DNA from: Candidatus Thiosymbion oneisti
Lineage (GTDB): Bacteria; Pseudomonadota; Gammaproteobacteria; Chromatiales; Chromatiaceae
Direction: 5' to 3'
Assembly (NCBI RefSeq): GCF_900092655.1
Contig: NZ_FLUY01000088.1
Location: forward strand, 1-37,526
Length of the DNA: 37,526 bases
A program made the position numbers and the translations under genes. The notes below the pieces were generated by a model. That model did no database searches. It had not been told where the DNA came from and was given only the letters and a program-made list of their open reading frames with translations. Positions 24,949-32,485 of this stretch are shown here, piece after piece (position 1 is the first letter of the stretch; the number at the start of each line of letters is the position of its first letter).

Positions 24949-26313
24949 TCAAGCCCCTCCCACACCGCAAACGGCGTCCGCTACTTGCTCCATGGCAGCG
25001 GCCCGAGATCCCTTCACCAATACCAGGTCACGGGGACCCAAGTGTCTACGCAGCGCGGAGATCAGGGATGCCTGATCGGGAAAGTGCCTCCCGCCTGTGC
25101 CGAAGGCCTCCGCCGCCGCCGCACTGAGTATTCCCACCGTGTAGAGAACCTCGACGCCGGCCGTCCGGGCGGCTTCCCCCAGGCCCGAGTGCAGCGCCTC
25201 GGCGTCCGATCCCAGCTCTGCCAGGTCGCCCAGTACCAGCCAGTGGCGACCGGGTAACCCCACGAGCACCTCGATGGCCGCCCGGACCGAGTCCGGGTTG
25301 GCGTTGTAGCTGTCGTCGATCAGACGCAGCCCACCGGGGCACTGGCGGGGACACAAACGCCCGGGCACCGGCTGCAAGCCCGCAAGCCCGGCCCGGATCG
25401 CATCGGGCCCTACCTCCAAGACCCTGGCAACGGCCACCGCTACCAGGGCATTTCGAATGTTGTGCGTGCCCGCCAGACCCAGCGCCAGCTCCAGCTCTCT
25501 GCCACCGACCCGGACCGCAAAATCGGTGCGGAAGCCATTCTCGTCCCAGACGCCTTGTATCTCATCGACCTCGGCGCGCACATCGGCCGTGACATCGGAA
25601 CCGCAGGTCAGCACCCGGCGACCGGCGGCCAGATCGCGCCACAGGTCGATCCAAGGCGAATCCGAGGGCACGATGAAGGTACCGTCCGCCGGCAGACCTT
25701 GGGCGATCTCACCCTTGGCCCGGGCGACGCCCTCGAGGCTGCCGAAGCCCTCCAGGTGGGCGTGCCCCGCGTTGGTGATGACGGCGATATCCGGGCGTCC
25801 GATGGCGGTCAGGTAGGCGATCTCGCCGGGGTGGTTGGCACCCAGCTCCAGGACCAGAAAGTCCTGGTCGCGGGCAGCGAGCAGGGTCAGGGGCAGGCCG
25901 ATGTCGTTGTTCAGATTGCCGCCGGTGGCGTGCACCGAGCCGACCTGCCCCAGGACGGCGGCGATCATTTCCTTGCAGGTGGTCTTGCCGTTGCTCCCGG
26001 TAACCGCGATCACCTCTCCGGTGATACGCTCCCGCCAGGCCGCGGCCAGTCTTCCCAGACCTAAGCGGGTATCGTCGACTACTAGTTGCGGAATATCCGC
26101 ATCTACCTGGTGATCCACCAGGGCCGCCGCGGCACCCCTTTGTCCCGCCTGGACGACGAACCCATGGGCATCGAAACGCGCTCCGCGCAGGGCCACGAAG
26201 AGCTGCCCGGTGCAATCCCCGCGGCTATCATTGCCGACGGCATCGAAACGGACATCAGCGCCTGCGACACGGCCCCCAATGCGGGCGGCGGCTTCGGAAA
26301 GCCTCCACATCAC
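24949..26313 (-). CDS. murF: UDP-MurNAc-tripeptide--D-Ala-D-Ala ligase
   Basis: Adds the D-Ala-D-Ala made by DdlB to the stem peptide. 454 aa from ATG 26311-26313 ([20 protein letters not shown]), overlapping the ftsI stop as ATGA. The substrate-binding [23 protein letters not shown] loop [20 protein letters not shown] and the C-terminal [18 protein letters not shown] are intact. In most dcw clusters murE lies directly before murF; here it does not. Confidence 0.97.
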   Translation of the reverse strand: MMWRLSEAAARIGGRVAGADVRFDAVGNDSRGDCTGQLFVALRGARFDAHGFVVQAGQRGAAAALVDHQVDADIPQLVVDDTRLGLGRLAAAWRERITGEVIAVTGSNGKTTCKEMIAAVLGQVGSVHATGGNLNNDIGLPLTLLAARDQDFLVLELGANHPGEIAYLTAIGRPDIAVITNAGHAHLEGFGSLEGVARAKGEIAQGLPADGTFIVPSDSPWIDLWRDLAAGRRVLTCGSDVTADVRAEVDEIQGVWDENGFRTDFAVRVGGRELELALGLAGTHNIRNALVAVAVARVLEVGPDAIRAGLAGLQPVPGRLCPRQCPGGLRLIDDSYNANPDSVRAAIEVLVGLPGRHWLVLGDLAELGSDAEALHSGLGEAARTAGVEVLYTVGILSAAAAEAFGTGGRHFPDQASLISALRRHLGPRDLVLVKGSRAAAMEQVADAVCGVGGA

Positions 26314-28070
26314 CGCCGGTCACCCACCCCCGCCAACAGCAGGGTCGCATCCGGATTGTCAGGCGGCACATTGAACAGACGCAGGGCCCCCTCCATAACC
26401 TTGGCGAACACGGGAGCGGCGACCTTGCCGCCGTAGTAGTGTCTGCCGCGCGGCTCGTCAATCATGACCACCATGACGAAACGGGGCCGGGAGGCGGGGG
26501 CCATACCGGCGAAGACCGATTGATAGCGCCTGGCGGAGTAGCCGCCCCGGACCGCCTTCTTGGCCGTACCCGTCTTGCCGGCGACCCGGTAGCCCTCGAT
26601 GGCGGCCAGCCTGGCCGTACCCTTAGCGGAAACAACCGTCTCCAGCATGGTCCGCACCCGGCGCGCCGTGGTGGCAGAGAGAATCCGTTCCGCGGCGGGG
26701 GGCTCAGGAAGCTTGAGGAGACTGAGCGGACGCTTGATACCGTCCGCCGCCAACACCCCGTAGGCCTGGGCCAGCTGCAAGGTGGTCACCGACAGGCCGT
26801 AGCCGAAGGCCAGGGTGGCATGCTCGAACGGTCGCCAATCCCGGAAGTGACGCAGCTGCCCCGGGGTCTCGCCCGGAAACTTGACCCCGGTCGCACGACC
26901 GAAGCCGAGTCGGTCGTAAAGCCGCCACAGCGCGGCCTTACGCATCCGCAAGGCCAGCTTGACCACACCCACGTTGCTCGATTTGGTGATGACGCCCGTG
27001 GTATCCAACCGGCCGTAGTTGCGGATATCCCTGACCATATCGGGCCCGACGCGCAGGGTGCCCGGATTGGTGTCGATGGGCGTGCGCGGACCCACCAGAC
27101 CCGCCTCCAAGGCCGCGGCCACCACCAGGGGTTTGACCGTGGAGCCGGGCTCCATGACATCGGTGAGGGCGCGATTGCGACGGGCACTTTCCCTACCGCT
27201 CAGCTTGGCGTTGGGGTTGTAGGCCGGCTGGTTCACCATCGCCAGCACCTCGCCGGTCTCCACGTCCAACACCACCGCGGAGGCGGCTACCGCCCGATGC
27301 TTGTCTACCGCCCGCACCAGCTCCCGGTAGGCGAGGAACTGCAGGCGCCGATCGATGCTCAGGATCAGATGTCTACCGTGACGCGGTGGCTTGATGCGCT
27401 CGATCTCGGCTACCACGCGCCGCCGACCGTCCTGGATGACCCGCCGCTTACCGGGCTCTGCCCGCAGCCAGGAATCGTAAGCGAGCTCCATACCCTCGAT
27501 ACCACGGTCGTCCACATCGGTGAAGCCGATGACATGGCCGAAGATCTCGCCGCTGGGATAGAAGCGTCGGTATTCGGATTCCAGGCCCACCCCCCGCAGC
27601 CGGTGCTTCTCTAAAACCTGCTTCACGGCAGCGGTCTCCTTGGGCCCGATCCTCCGTTTGAGATAGAGGAAAGCGCGCTCACGCTTGGCCGTCAGCCGCG
27701 CCATCAACTTAGTCCCATTTACTTTCAAGGCCCCGGCCAAAGCACGCACCATTCGGGGCTGTTCCACCAATCGGCGGGGATCACCCCAGACAGTAGCCAC
27801 CGGGGTACTGACGGCGAGCGGCTCCCCGTTGCGGTCCGAGATCATGCCCCGTCGGGCGGGGATTTCGCACACCCGAAGATGGCGGCGCTCGCCTTCGTTG
27901 CGGAGAAAATCCTTCTCCATGACCTGGCGCTCGAAGGCACTCGCGATCACGGCCAGAAACAGCATTCCCAGGGCCCCGACCAAGACCCGGCGCCGTAGCA
28001 TGAAGCTCGGTCTTTTGCCCAAGCGTTCGACACGCTCGGCGCGCTTGCGTCGCCTTGGTCTAGCGGTCAT
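26310..28070 (-). CDS. ftsI: Septal peptidoglycan transpeptidase FtsI (PBP3)
   Basis: A class B penicillin-binding protein of 586 aa that cross-links septal peptidoglycan with FtsW. A cytoplasmic basic tail and one membrane segment (about 28-47) lead to the PBP dimerisation domain with ICEIPARRGMISDRNGEPLA-like text near 70-88. The transpeptidase motifs are Ser310-TVK, SSN at 364-366 and KTG at 499-501. It overlaps ftsL and murF by 4 bases each. The C-terminus ends normally, so the missing murE is not fused to it. Confidence 0.98.
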   Translation of the reverse strand: MTARPRRRKRAERVERLGKRPSFMLRRRVLVGALGMLFLAVIASAFERQVMEKDFLRNEGERRHLRVCEIPARRGMISDRNGEPLAVSTPVATVWGDPRRLVEQPRMVRALAGALKVNGTKLMARLTAKRERAFLYLKRRIGPKETAAVKQVLEKHRLRGVGLESEYRRFYPSGEIFGHVIGFTDVDDRGIEGMELAYDSWLRAEPGKRRVIQDGRRRVVAEIERIKPPRHGRHLILSIDRRLQFLAYRELVRAVDKHRAVAASAVVLDVETGEVLAMVNQPAYNPNAKLSGRESARRNRALTDVMEPGSTVKPLVVAAALEAGLVGPRTPIDTNPGTLRVGPDMVRDIRNYGRLDTTGVITKSSNVGVVKLALRMRKAALWRLYDRLGFGRATGVKFPGETPGQLRHFRDWRPFEHATLAFGYGLSVTTLQLAQAYGVLAADGIKRPLSLLKLPEPPAAERILSATTARRVRTMLETVVSAKGTARLAAIEGYRVAGKTGTAKKAVRGGYSARRYQSVFAGMAPASRPRFVMVVMIDEPRGRHYYGGKVAAPVFAKVMEGALRLFNVPPDNPDATLLLAGVGDRR

Positions 28071-28345
28071 CGCTCGCCTCCGATCATGCGCACGTCCTCA
28101 CTTCGGGGCAGATACATGCCGAGCAGCTTGCGTGCCTTGGTCTCAATGCGGGGGTGGGTGGTCAACGCGGCCTCCTCGAGTCGCAGCTGTCCCCAGCGTA
28201 CCTCTAGCTTCTGGCGCTCGGCGTGTAGGGCCTGGAGCTCCACGAACGCTACCCGGCTCAAATACTTGGTGTACACGATCCCGATTCCGGTACCGACGGT
28301 ACCCGCGATGAGCAACAACAGAAACCACAGCTCGTAACGGGTCAT
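28067..28345 (-). CDS. ftsL: Cell division protein FtsL
   Basis: A 92-aa bitopic protein: a very short cytoplasmic part, a membrane segment (MTRYELWFLLLLIAGTVGTG and following, about 5-27) and a periplasmic coiled coil with Leu/Ala heptads (about 35-65). It forms the FtsQLB complex that activates FtsWI. Its position between rsmH and ftsI and the ATGA overlaps on both sides support the call more than sequence, which varies strongly in this family. Confidence 0.93.
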   Translation of the reverse strand: MTRYELWFLLLLIAGTVGTGIGIVYTKYLSRVAFVELQALHAERQKLEVRWGQLRLEEAALTTHPRIETKARKLLGMYLPRSEDVRMIGGER

Positions 28346-29271
28346 GCCAGCCGTTCCGCTACCCGCATCAGGGCACTGCGCGCGCGGGGATTGGCGGCAA
28401 CCTCCGTGCTGGAGGGCCGCACCGGCTTGCCGATCGACCGCAGCCGGGCGTTCGTCTCCCGCGCCGTCACGGGAAGGCCGCGGGGAAATCGATCCCCACG
28501 TGCCTCATTGCGGATGAAACGTTTGACGATGCGGTCCTCCAAGGAATGAAAGCTGATGACTACCAACCGGCCACCGGCGGTCAACAGATCGCAGACATTG
28601 GCTAGGCAGACGCGAAGCTCATCGAGCTCGCGATTGATATGGATCCGGATGGCCTGAAAGGTCCGGGTAGCCGGATGTTTACCCGGCTCCCGATTCGGAC
28701 TGGCGGCAGCGACGATTTGTCCCAGGGCACAGGTAGTGACGAGCGGCCGCTCGGCCCGGGCCCGTACGATGGCACGGGCGATACGCCCGGCGCGGCGCTC
28801 CTCGCCGTAATCCCACAGGACACGCGCGATCTCCTCCCCCTTGGCCTGCGCCAACCACTGGGCCGCGGTCTGTCCATTGCTGGTGTCCATGCGCATATCC
28901 AGAGGCCCGTCCAGGGAAAAGCTGAAACCCCGGTCCGGTGCCTCGAGTTGCGGCGAGGAGACCCCCAGATCCAGCAGCAGTCCGCTTACCCGACCGAAGA
29001 GACCGCGCCGCCGTGCCACTTCTTCCATCCGCGAGATGGGCATGTGCTCTATGGCAAACCTCGGGTCACGCCGGGCCAGGGTACTACCTGCGGCAACTGC
29101 CTGCGGATCCCGATCCAGCGCCAACAGGCTTCCCCCGGCACCAAGCCTGGCCAACAAGGCACGTGCGTGCCCTCCGCGGCCGAAGGTGCCGTCCATATAA
29201 ATCCCATCGGGGTCGATCGCCAAGGCCTCCAAGCTCTCCTCCAGTAATACCGGGGTATGGATAGCTTCCAT
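28342..29271 (-). CDS. rsmH: 16S rRNA (cytosine-1402-N4)-methyltransferase
   Basis: Also known as MraW. The start ATG 29269-29271 (MEAIHTPVLLEESLEALAID) gives 309 aa. The SAM site is YMDGTFGRGGHARALLARLG, followed by LLALDRDPQA; the family blocks LLDLGVSSPQLEAPDRGFSF and VVISFHSLEDRIVKRF are present. The frame is open further upstream into repeat DNA. Its first 90 or so bases and the upstream 180 bases are duplicated at about 30146-30400, with hicBA between the copies. Confidence 0.97.
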   Translation of the reverse strand: MEAIHTPVLLEESLEALAIDPDGIYMDGTFGRGGHARALLARLGAGGSLLALDRDPQAVAAGSTLARRDPRFAIEHMPISRMEEVARRRGLFGRVSGLLLDLGVSSPQLEAPDRGFSFSLDGPLDMRMDTSNGQTAAQWLAQAKGEEIARVLWDYGEERRAGRIARAIVRARAERPLVTTCALGQIVAAASPNREPGKHPATRTFQAIRIHINRELDELRVCLANVCDLLTAGGRLVVISFHSLEDRIVKRFIRNEARGDRFPRGLPVTARETNARLRSIGKPVRPSSTEVAANPRARSALMRVAERLA

Positions 29272-29460
29272 CGCACTCACAGTGCCCGTATCAGCAGTCG
29301 CCAGCTTCCAGCTACCAGTCACCAGCTTTCAGTCGCCAGCAGAATAGTTGAACCACAGAGACGCCGAGAACGCAGAGAAAATGCCATGTAACCCCGTAGG
29401 ATGTGGTGAGCGTCAGGGACGACGCGAACCGCATCGATGTATTAGGGGTTGTTGACATTC
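29188..29460. repeat. Direct repeat, copy 1 (rsmH 5' end and leader)
   Basis: Spans the first codons of rsmH and about 190 bases upstream. The same order of sequences is found at about 30146-30400: the rsmH start, a CCAGTCACCAGCT unit, TTGAACCACAGAGACGCCGA and GTAGGATG(T/C)GGTGAGCGTC. Identity by eye is roughly 85-90 percent with a few gaps. The two copies flank hicBA. Confidence 0.85.
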
Positions 29461-29646
29461 ATTGTTTTAACTACGAATCACGCGAATCGACGCAAATGTT
29501 CCTATTAGGAACAAAACCCCCCATTCGTGCAGATCCTCGTGATTCATGATATGTACCCAGCGCCACCTTCTCTCTCAATTCCCGGTAGGGAACGCCCGAC
29601 CTGGCGTTCCGGGGTTCGAAGTAAATTCATCGAAGTGATTAGGCGT

Positions 29647-29823
29647 TTATAGACCAAGATATCTCTGAATGTGCTTTGCAAGCTGATCATCAATCTCAGA
29701 ATGCCGTGGAACTGGTTGCTTGCTGCCATTCTTTGCATTCATATAAATATCATGATTTGATCGATGACGCAGTAAGAAGCAGCCTTGGCGCTCCAGAGAT
29801 CTGACGAATTTCTTTCTTTTCAC
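29647..29823 (-). CDS. hicA: HicA-type toxin
   Basis: A 58-aa frame from GTG 29821-29823 to TAA 29647: it reads KRKKFVRSLERQGCFLLR, then HRSNHDIYMNAKNGSKQPVP and RHSEIDDQLAKHIQRYLGL. This is the complete HicA double-stranded RNA-binding fold with the catalytic His in the RHRSNHDIY block and the P-VPRH-EID motif. HicA toxins cut mRNA. The start overlaps the hicB stop (GTGTGA), so the toxin follows the antitoxin, the reverse of the classic order. AT-rich and imported between mraZ and rsmH. Confidence 0.88.
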   Translation of the reverse strand: MKRKKFVRSLERQGCFLLRHRSNHDIYMNAKNGSKQPVPRHSEIDDQLAKHIQRYLGL

Positions 29824-30011
29824 ACAACGATTTCTTTTGTTTCGTACTGTTCCGGTACATTATCCATAGCCATTAACAGGTACGCTTCCCTAATGTTTGC
29901 TTCCAGCTCTTCTAAACTTTCTCCTTGAGTCATGATCTCCGGATGCTCAAGCAGTTTCCCAAGCCAAAATTTTTCCGATTTCCAATAGATCATATTCACC
30001 TTGCTGTTCAT
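29820..30011 (-). CDS. hicB: HicB-type antitoxin (short form)
   Basis: The ATG 30009-30011 with an AGAGGT site upstream gives 63 aa: MNSKVNMIYWKSEKFWLGKL followed by HPEIMTQGESLEELEANIRE and AYLLMAMD. That is the HicB partial RNase H-like fold (E-F-WLGKLLEHPE..TQGE.LEEL..NI.EA). No C-terminal DNA-binding domain follows, as in many short HicBs. The open frame continues upstream through a palindrome into the truncated rsmH copy, which is not part of the protein. Confidence 0.88.
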   Translation of the reverse strand: MNSKVNMIYWKSEKFWLGKLLEHPEIMTQGESLEELEANIREAYLLMAMDNVPEQYETKEIVV

Positions 30012-30062
30012 GATGAGCGCACCTCTGTCTGATCTTGGATACTTGCGCCTAACGTCACCCAT

Positions 30063-30134
30063 AAGCCGAGCCATACTGCGCCATGAAAACGTTTCAGGAT
30101 TGAGTTGAACTCGATGCGCAGTATGGCTCGGCTT
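30063..30134. repeat. Perfect 19-bp inverted repeat upstream of hicB
   Basis: Arms AAGCCGAGCCATACTGCGC at 30063-30081 and its complement at 30116-30134, loop 34 bases. It lies exactly at the junction between the hicBA segment and the second rsmH copy, about 50 bases before the hicB start. It could be an operator for the TA pair or the end of the inserted segment. Confidence 0.8.
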
Positions 30135-30232
30135 GATGGGAGGTGCCGTCCAGATAGATCCCATCAGGGTCGATCGCCAAGGTCTCCAAGCTCTCCTCCA
30201 GTAATACCGGCGTGTGGATACCCGTCACATCC
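30094..30232 (-). pseudogene. Truncated duplicate of the rsmH 5' end
   Basis: From GTG near 30228 one reads TGIHTPVLLEESLETLAIDP then DGIYLDGT, the RsmH N-terminus. After that the frame leaves homology (SHQAEPYCASSST) and stops near 30094. The copy differs from the real gene by a few codons, so the duplication is not very recent. It lies upstream of hicB and downstream of mraZ. It cannot encode a methyltransferase. Confidence 0.85.
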
Positions 30233-30400
30233 GGATCCTCCACTGCTTACCAGTCACCAGCTATTCAGTCGCCAGCGGAATAGTTGAACCACAGAGACGC
30301 CGAGAACACAGAGAAAATGCCATGTAATCTCGTAGGATGCGGTGAGCGTCAGGGACGACGCGAACCACATCGATGTGTTAGGGCCTGTTGACATTCGGTC
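30146..30400. repeat. Direct repeat, copy 2 (rsmH 5' end and leader)
   Basis: Second copy of the segment at 29188-29460, in the same orientation. It ends in the GTTGACATTC text that also closes copy 1. To its right (30404-30600) follows a GC-rich hairpin unit built on CTCTCCCG/CGGGAGAG (30513-30528) with no gene. Confidence 0.85.
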
Positions 30401-30609
30401 TATCCGGTGGCTTATCGACGTTGGAGCCTGGAAGGGCCGGCATCAGTTTCGATCCCCTCTCGCCTGTTTAATCCCCTCTCCCCAAGCCCCCTCGCTGCGC
30501 TCGGGGCAGGCTCTCTCCCGGCGGGAGAGGGGCTTTTGGGGCCTCCTGGAACAGCGGACCCGCATAGGGGGTGGGGTAGAGGTTTGGGAAGGGTCCGCCA
30601 GCTATCCAA

Positions 30610-30783
30610 TCAGACTATAACGATTCTATTTATTAAAAGGACCAACCCAATCAGTCCAAAGCATATTTGCACCACCCCGATAAAAAATGCAGTAAATATT
30701 TTCCCTGCCGAACCGCTTTTTGTATCTGCCTCATTTATAATATTTTCTTTCAGGTCGAATAATCCCAATTTTTCTTCATACAT
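30610..30783 (-). CDS. Small membrane protein (57 aa), function unknown
   Basis: The frame from ATG 30781-30783 to TGA 30610-30612 encodes MYEEKLGLFDLKENIINEAD, then TKSGSAGKIFTAFFIGVVQI and a strongly hydrophobic end. The first 28 residues are charged; residues about 29-56 form one or two membrane segments. The DNA is AT-rich and coding bias looks plausible, but the ribosome site is weak and I recognise no family. It lies about 120 bases downstream of mraZ in the same direction. Confidence 0.4.
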   Translation of the reverse strand: MYEEKLGLFDLKENIINEADTKSGSAGKIFTAFFIGVVQICFGLIGLVLLINRIVIV

Positions 30784-30903
30784 TTCTATAATAGACTTCT
30801 TTCATTTGTCACGTACCGATTTGCGTTCATTCGCGTTCATTTGCGGCAAAAAACAATTCCGCTGGTAGCCGGCGACTGGTAGCTGGTGACTGGCGACTGG
30901 CAG

Positions 30904-31362
30904 CTAGATGCTCAGGGATGCGATATCGGGACTGGACTCTATCTGCGACAGATCGGCCTGGTTCAACCAGTCGTTGCAGTTATCGTTCCAGGCCTCTTCG
31001 TCCCACAGCTCGAATTTCTTGCCCTGACCCACCAGGGCGACACGTTTGTCCAAAGCAGCAAAGCTGCGCAATGCCGGCGGCAACAACACGCGCCCCTGGC
31101 CATCCATATCGACTTCCTGGGCGTGACCGATGTAGAGTCGCTGCAGCATCCGCGCCTGCTCGTTGAACGAGGGGAGCTGATCGAGCTTACGTTCGATCTC
31201 GACCCAGGTAGGCTCCGGATAGATCAGCAGACAGTGGTCGCGGTCGACCGTTATGACCAAACGGGAGTCACAACAGGATTGCAAACGCTCGCGATACCGC
31301 GCCGGTATCGCGAGCCTGCCTTTGGCGTCCAGATTGAGGAAGGAAACCCCCCGGAACAACAC
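30904..31362 (-). CDS. mraZ: Transcriptional regulator MraZ
   Basis: The first gene of the dcw operon; its product binds the operon's own promoter region. 152 aa with the two family motifs LDAKGRLAIP (about 12-21) and VDMDGQGRVLLP (about 84-95) in the double SpoVT/AbrB fold. The start is GTG 31360-31362 (then LFRGVSFLNL), with GGAGG six bases upstream; no ATG is near. A GTG start is a mild brake on translation. The gap to rsmH, normally a few bases, is here 1.6 kb of inserted DNA. Confidence 0.95.
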   Translation of the reverse strand: MLFRGVSFLNLDAKGRLAIPARYRERLQSCCDSRLVITVDRDHCLLIYPEPTWVEIERKLDQLPSFNEQARMLQRLYIGHAQEVDMDGQGRVLLPPALRSFAALDKRVALVGQGKKFELWDEEAWNDNCNDWLNQADLSQIESSPDIASLSI

Positions 31363-31383
31363 CCACCCCCTCCAAGCGGATAC

Positions 31384-31409
31384 TCCCCTTTACCCCACTT
31401 TCTCCCACA
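31384..31409 (-). promoter_or_regulatory. MraZ operator
   Basis: On the minus strand the sequence reads TGGGAGAAAG TGGGGTAAAG GGG, i.e. TGGG-like units every 10 bases, the known MraZ-binding pattern of gammaproteobacterial dcw promoters. The third unit is imperfect (GGGG). It lies directly after the expected transcription start, so MraZ binding should repress. Confidence 0.85.
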
Positions 31410-31417
31410 TTCCACTG

Positions 31418-31446
31418 ATAATAGGCAAGCATACTCCCCCCGTCAA
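31418..31446 (-). promoter_or_regulatory. dcw operon promoter (Pmra)
   Basis: Minus strand: -35 TTGACG (31441-31446), 17-base spacer, -10 TATTAT (31418-31423). The expected start is about 31410, followed at once by the MraZ operator and then by mraZ. This is a near-consensus sigma70 promoter. The 400 bases to its right (31447-31849), between it and rnpB, hold no gene I can support. Confidence 0.8.
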
Positions 31447-31849
31447 GGTATGAATTGCTTTATTTCTTGTTCGTCAAAACCTAAGGGGTAAGGATTCAGG
31501 TACAAGATATTGTGCAGCGGCACTTAAAAATAACAAGATACTGTGTTTTCATCAAGCGGAGGAGAATATCGGCGCGGCATTGCGACGATGTAGGAATGGT
31601 GGAAATGGGATGGACGGTTAGTGCCGCTTACACCCAAGCCGGAGGGGTGCAGATAGCTGAGGGCTCCGAAGTCGGAACCCCGAAGCCTGGTTGCTGGTCT
31701 GAATTACCGGCGGACCTACTGCAAGCTCGTCACGGCATTCCCCGACGAAAACCTCTGCGTTCGGCACCCCGAGCGATCGTGATGCCCGAAGGCTTCGTTT
31801 GTTCCGCATGCAGTCCCCGAGGACGCTGACCGTCATCCCGAGAGGAAAA

Positions 31850-32224
31850 GTGGGAGCCGGCCTGTAAGCCGGGTTCTGTCGTGGACAGCCATTCATCTGG
31901 GATGCACGTCGCCGTGCACCTCAAGCGACCTACCCGGGAACCCGTGCGGGCCGCACGTCGCGGCCTGAAGCCGCCTGTTCCCCTATTTGGTCTTGCTCCG
32001 GGTGGGGTTTACCCTGCCGCCGATGTTGCCACCGACGCGGTGCGCTCTTACCGCACCATTTCACCCTTACCGATCCGGCTTAAAACGGATTTAGGCGGTA
32101 TATTTTCTGTGGCACTTTCCGTAGGCTCGCGCCCCCCAGGCGTTACCTGGCACCCTGCCCTGCGGAGCCCGGACTTTCCTCCCCCGCGACAACACCGCGG
32201 GAGCGGCTGCCCGGCCGACTCCCA
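31850..32224 (-). ncRNA. rnpB: RNase P RNA (class A)
   Basis: The minus strand shows the class A landmarks. P1 is formed by GGGAGTCGGCC at the 5' end (32213-32223) and GGCCGGCTCCC at the 3' end (31850-31860). CR-I is GAGGAAAGTCCGGGCTCC, followed by the CAGGGTGCCAGGTAACGCC region. The joining part is GGGTGAAATGGTGCGGTAAG with AGAGCGCACC, and GAACCCGGCTTACAGGCC closes the RNA. It matures tRNA 5' ends. The length of about 375 nt is normal. rnpB upstream of mraZ is common in Gammaproteobacteria. Ends are estimated to within a few bases. Confidence 0.96.
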
Positions 32225-32485
32225 AGTTGCAAAGTCTACTACAGAAGGTAAGAGACCACGCTGAACACGAATCCTCGCAGATCGATTTGCGCTGATTGGC
32301 GCGATTCGTAGTTTTCCCTGCAAGTCGGTCAGAACCTGTAGACCGGACAAAAGACATCCGGGGACGGACGCATGTACCCAAGGTGGGCCCAGCAAACAGA
32401 CAAGATGCCCATCGATTGATTGTTTAACAACGAAAACATCTGCGAAAATCTGTAGATTTAAAACCCCAGCGCTTTAAACGAAACC

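Noticed and set aside
29544-29738. 64-codon minus ORF
   Set aside because: It overlaps hicA in another frame, and the HicA frame has the family motifs.
30484-30535. Rho-independent terminator after mraZ
   Set aside because: The GC-rich hairpins lack a T-run of useful length in either direction; treated as a repeat unit.
30342-30868. Two overlapping plus-strand ORFs
   Set aside because: They run through GC-rich hairpin repeat DNA and oppose the better-looking minus-strand membrane ORF; no homology is recognisable.
31512-31829. ORF between the mra promoter and rnpB
   Set aside because: No recognisable family, no ribosome site, and typical repeat-like text; I do not support a gene here.
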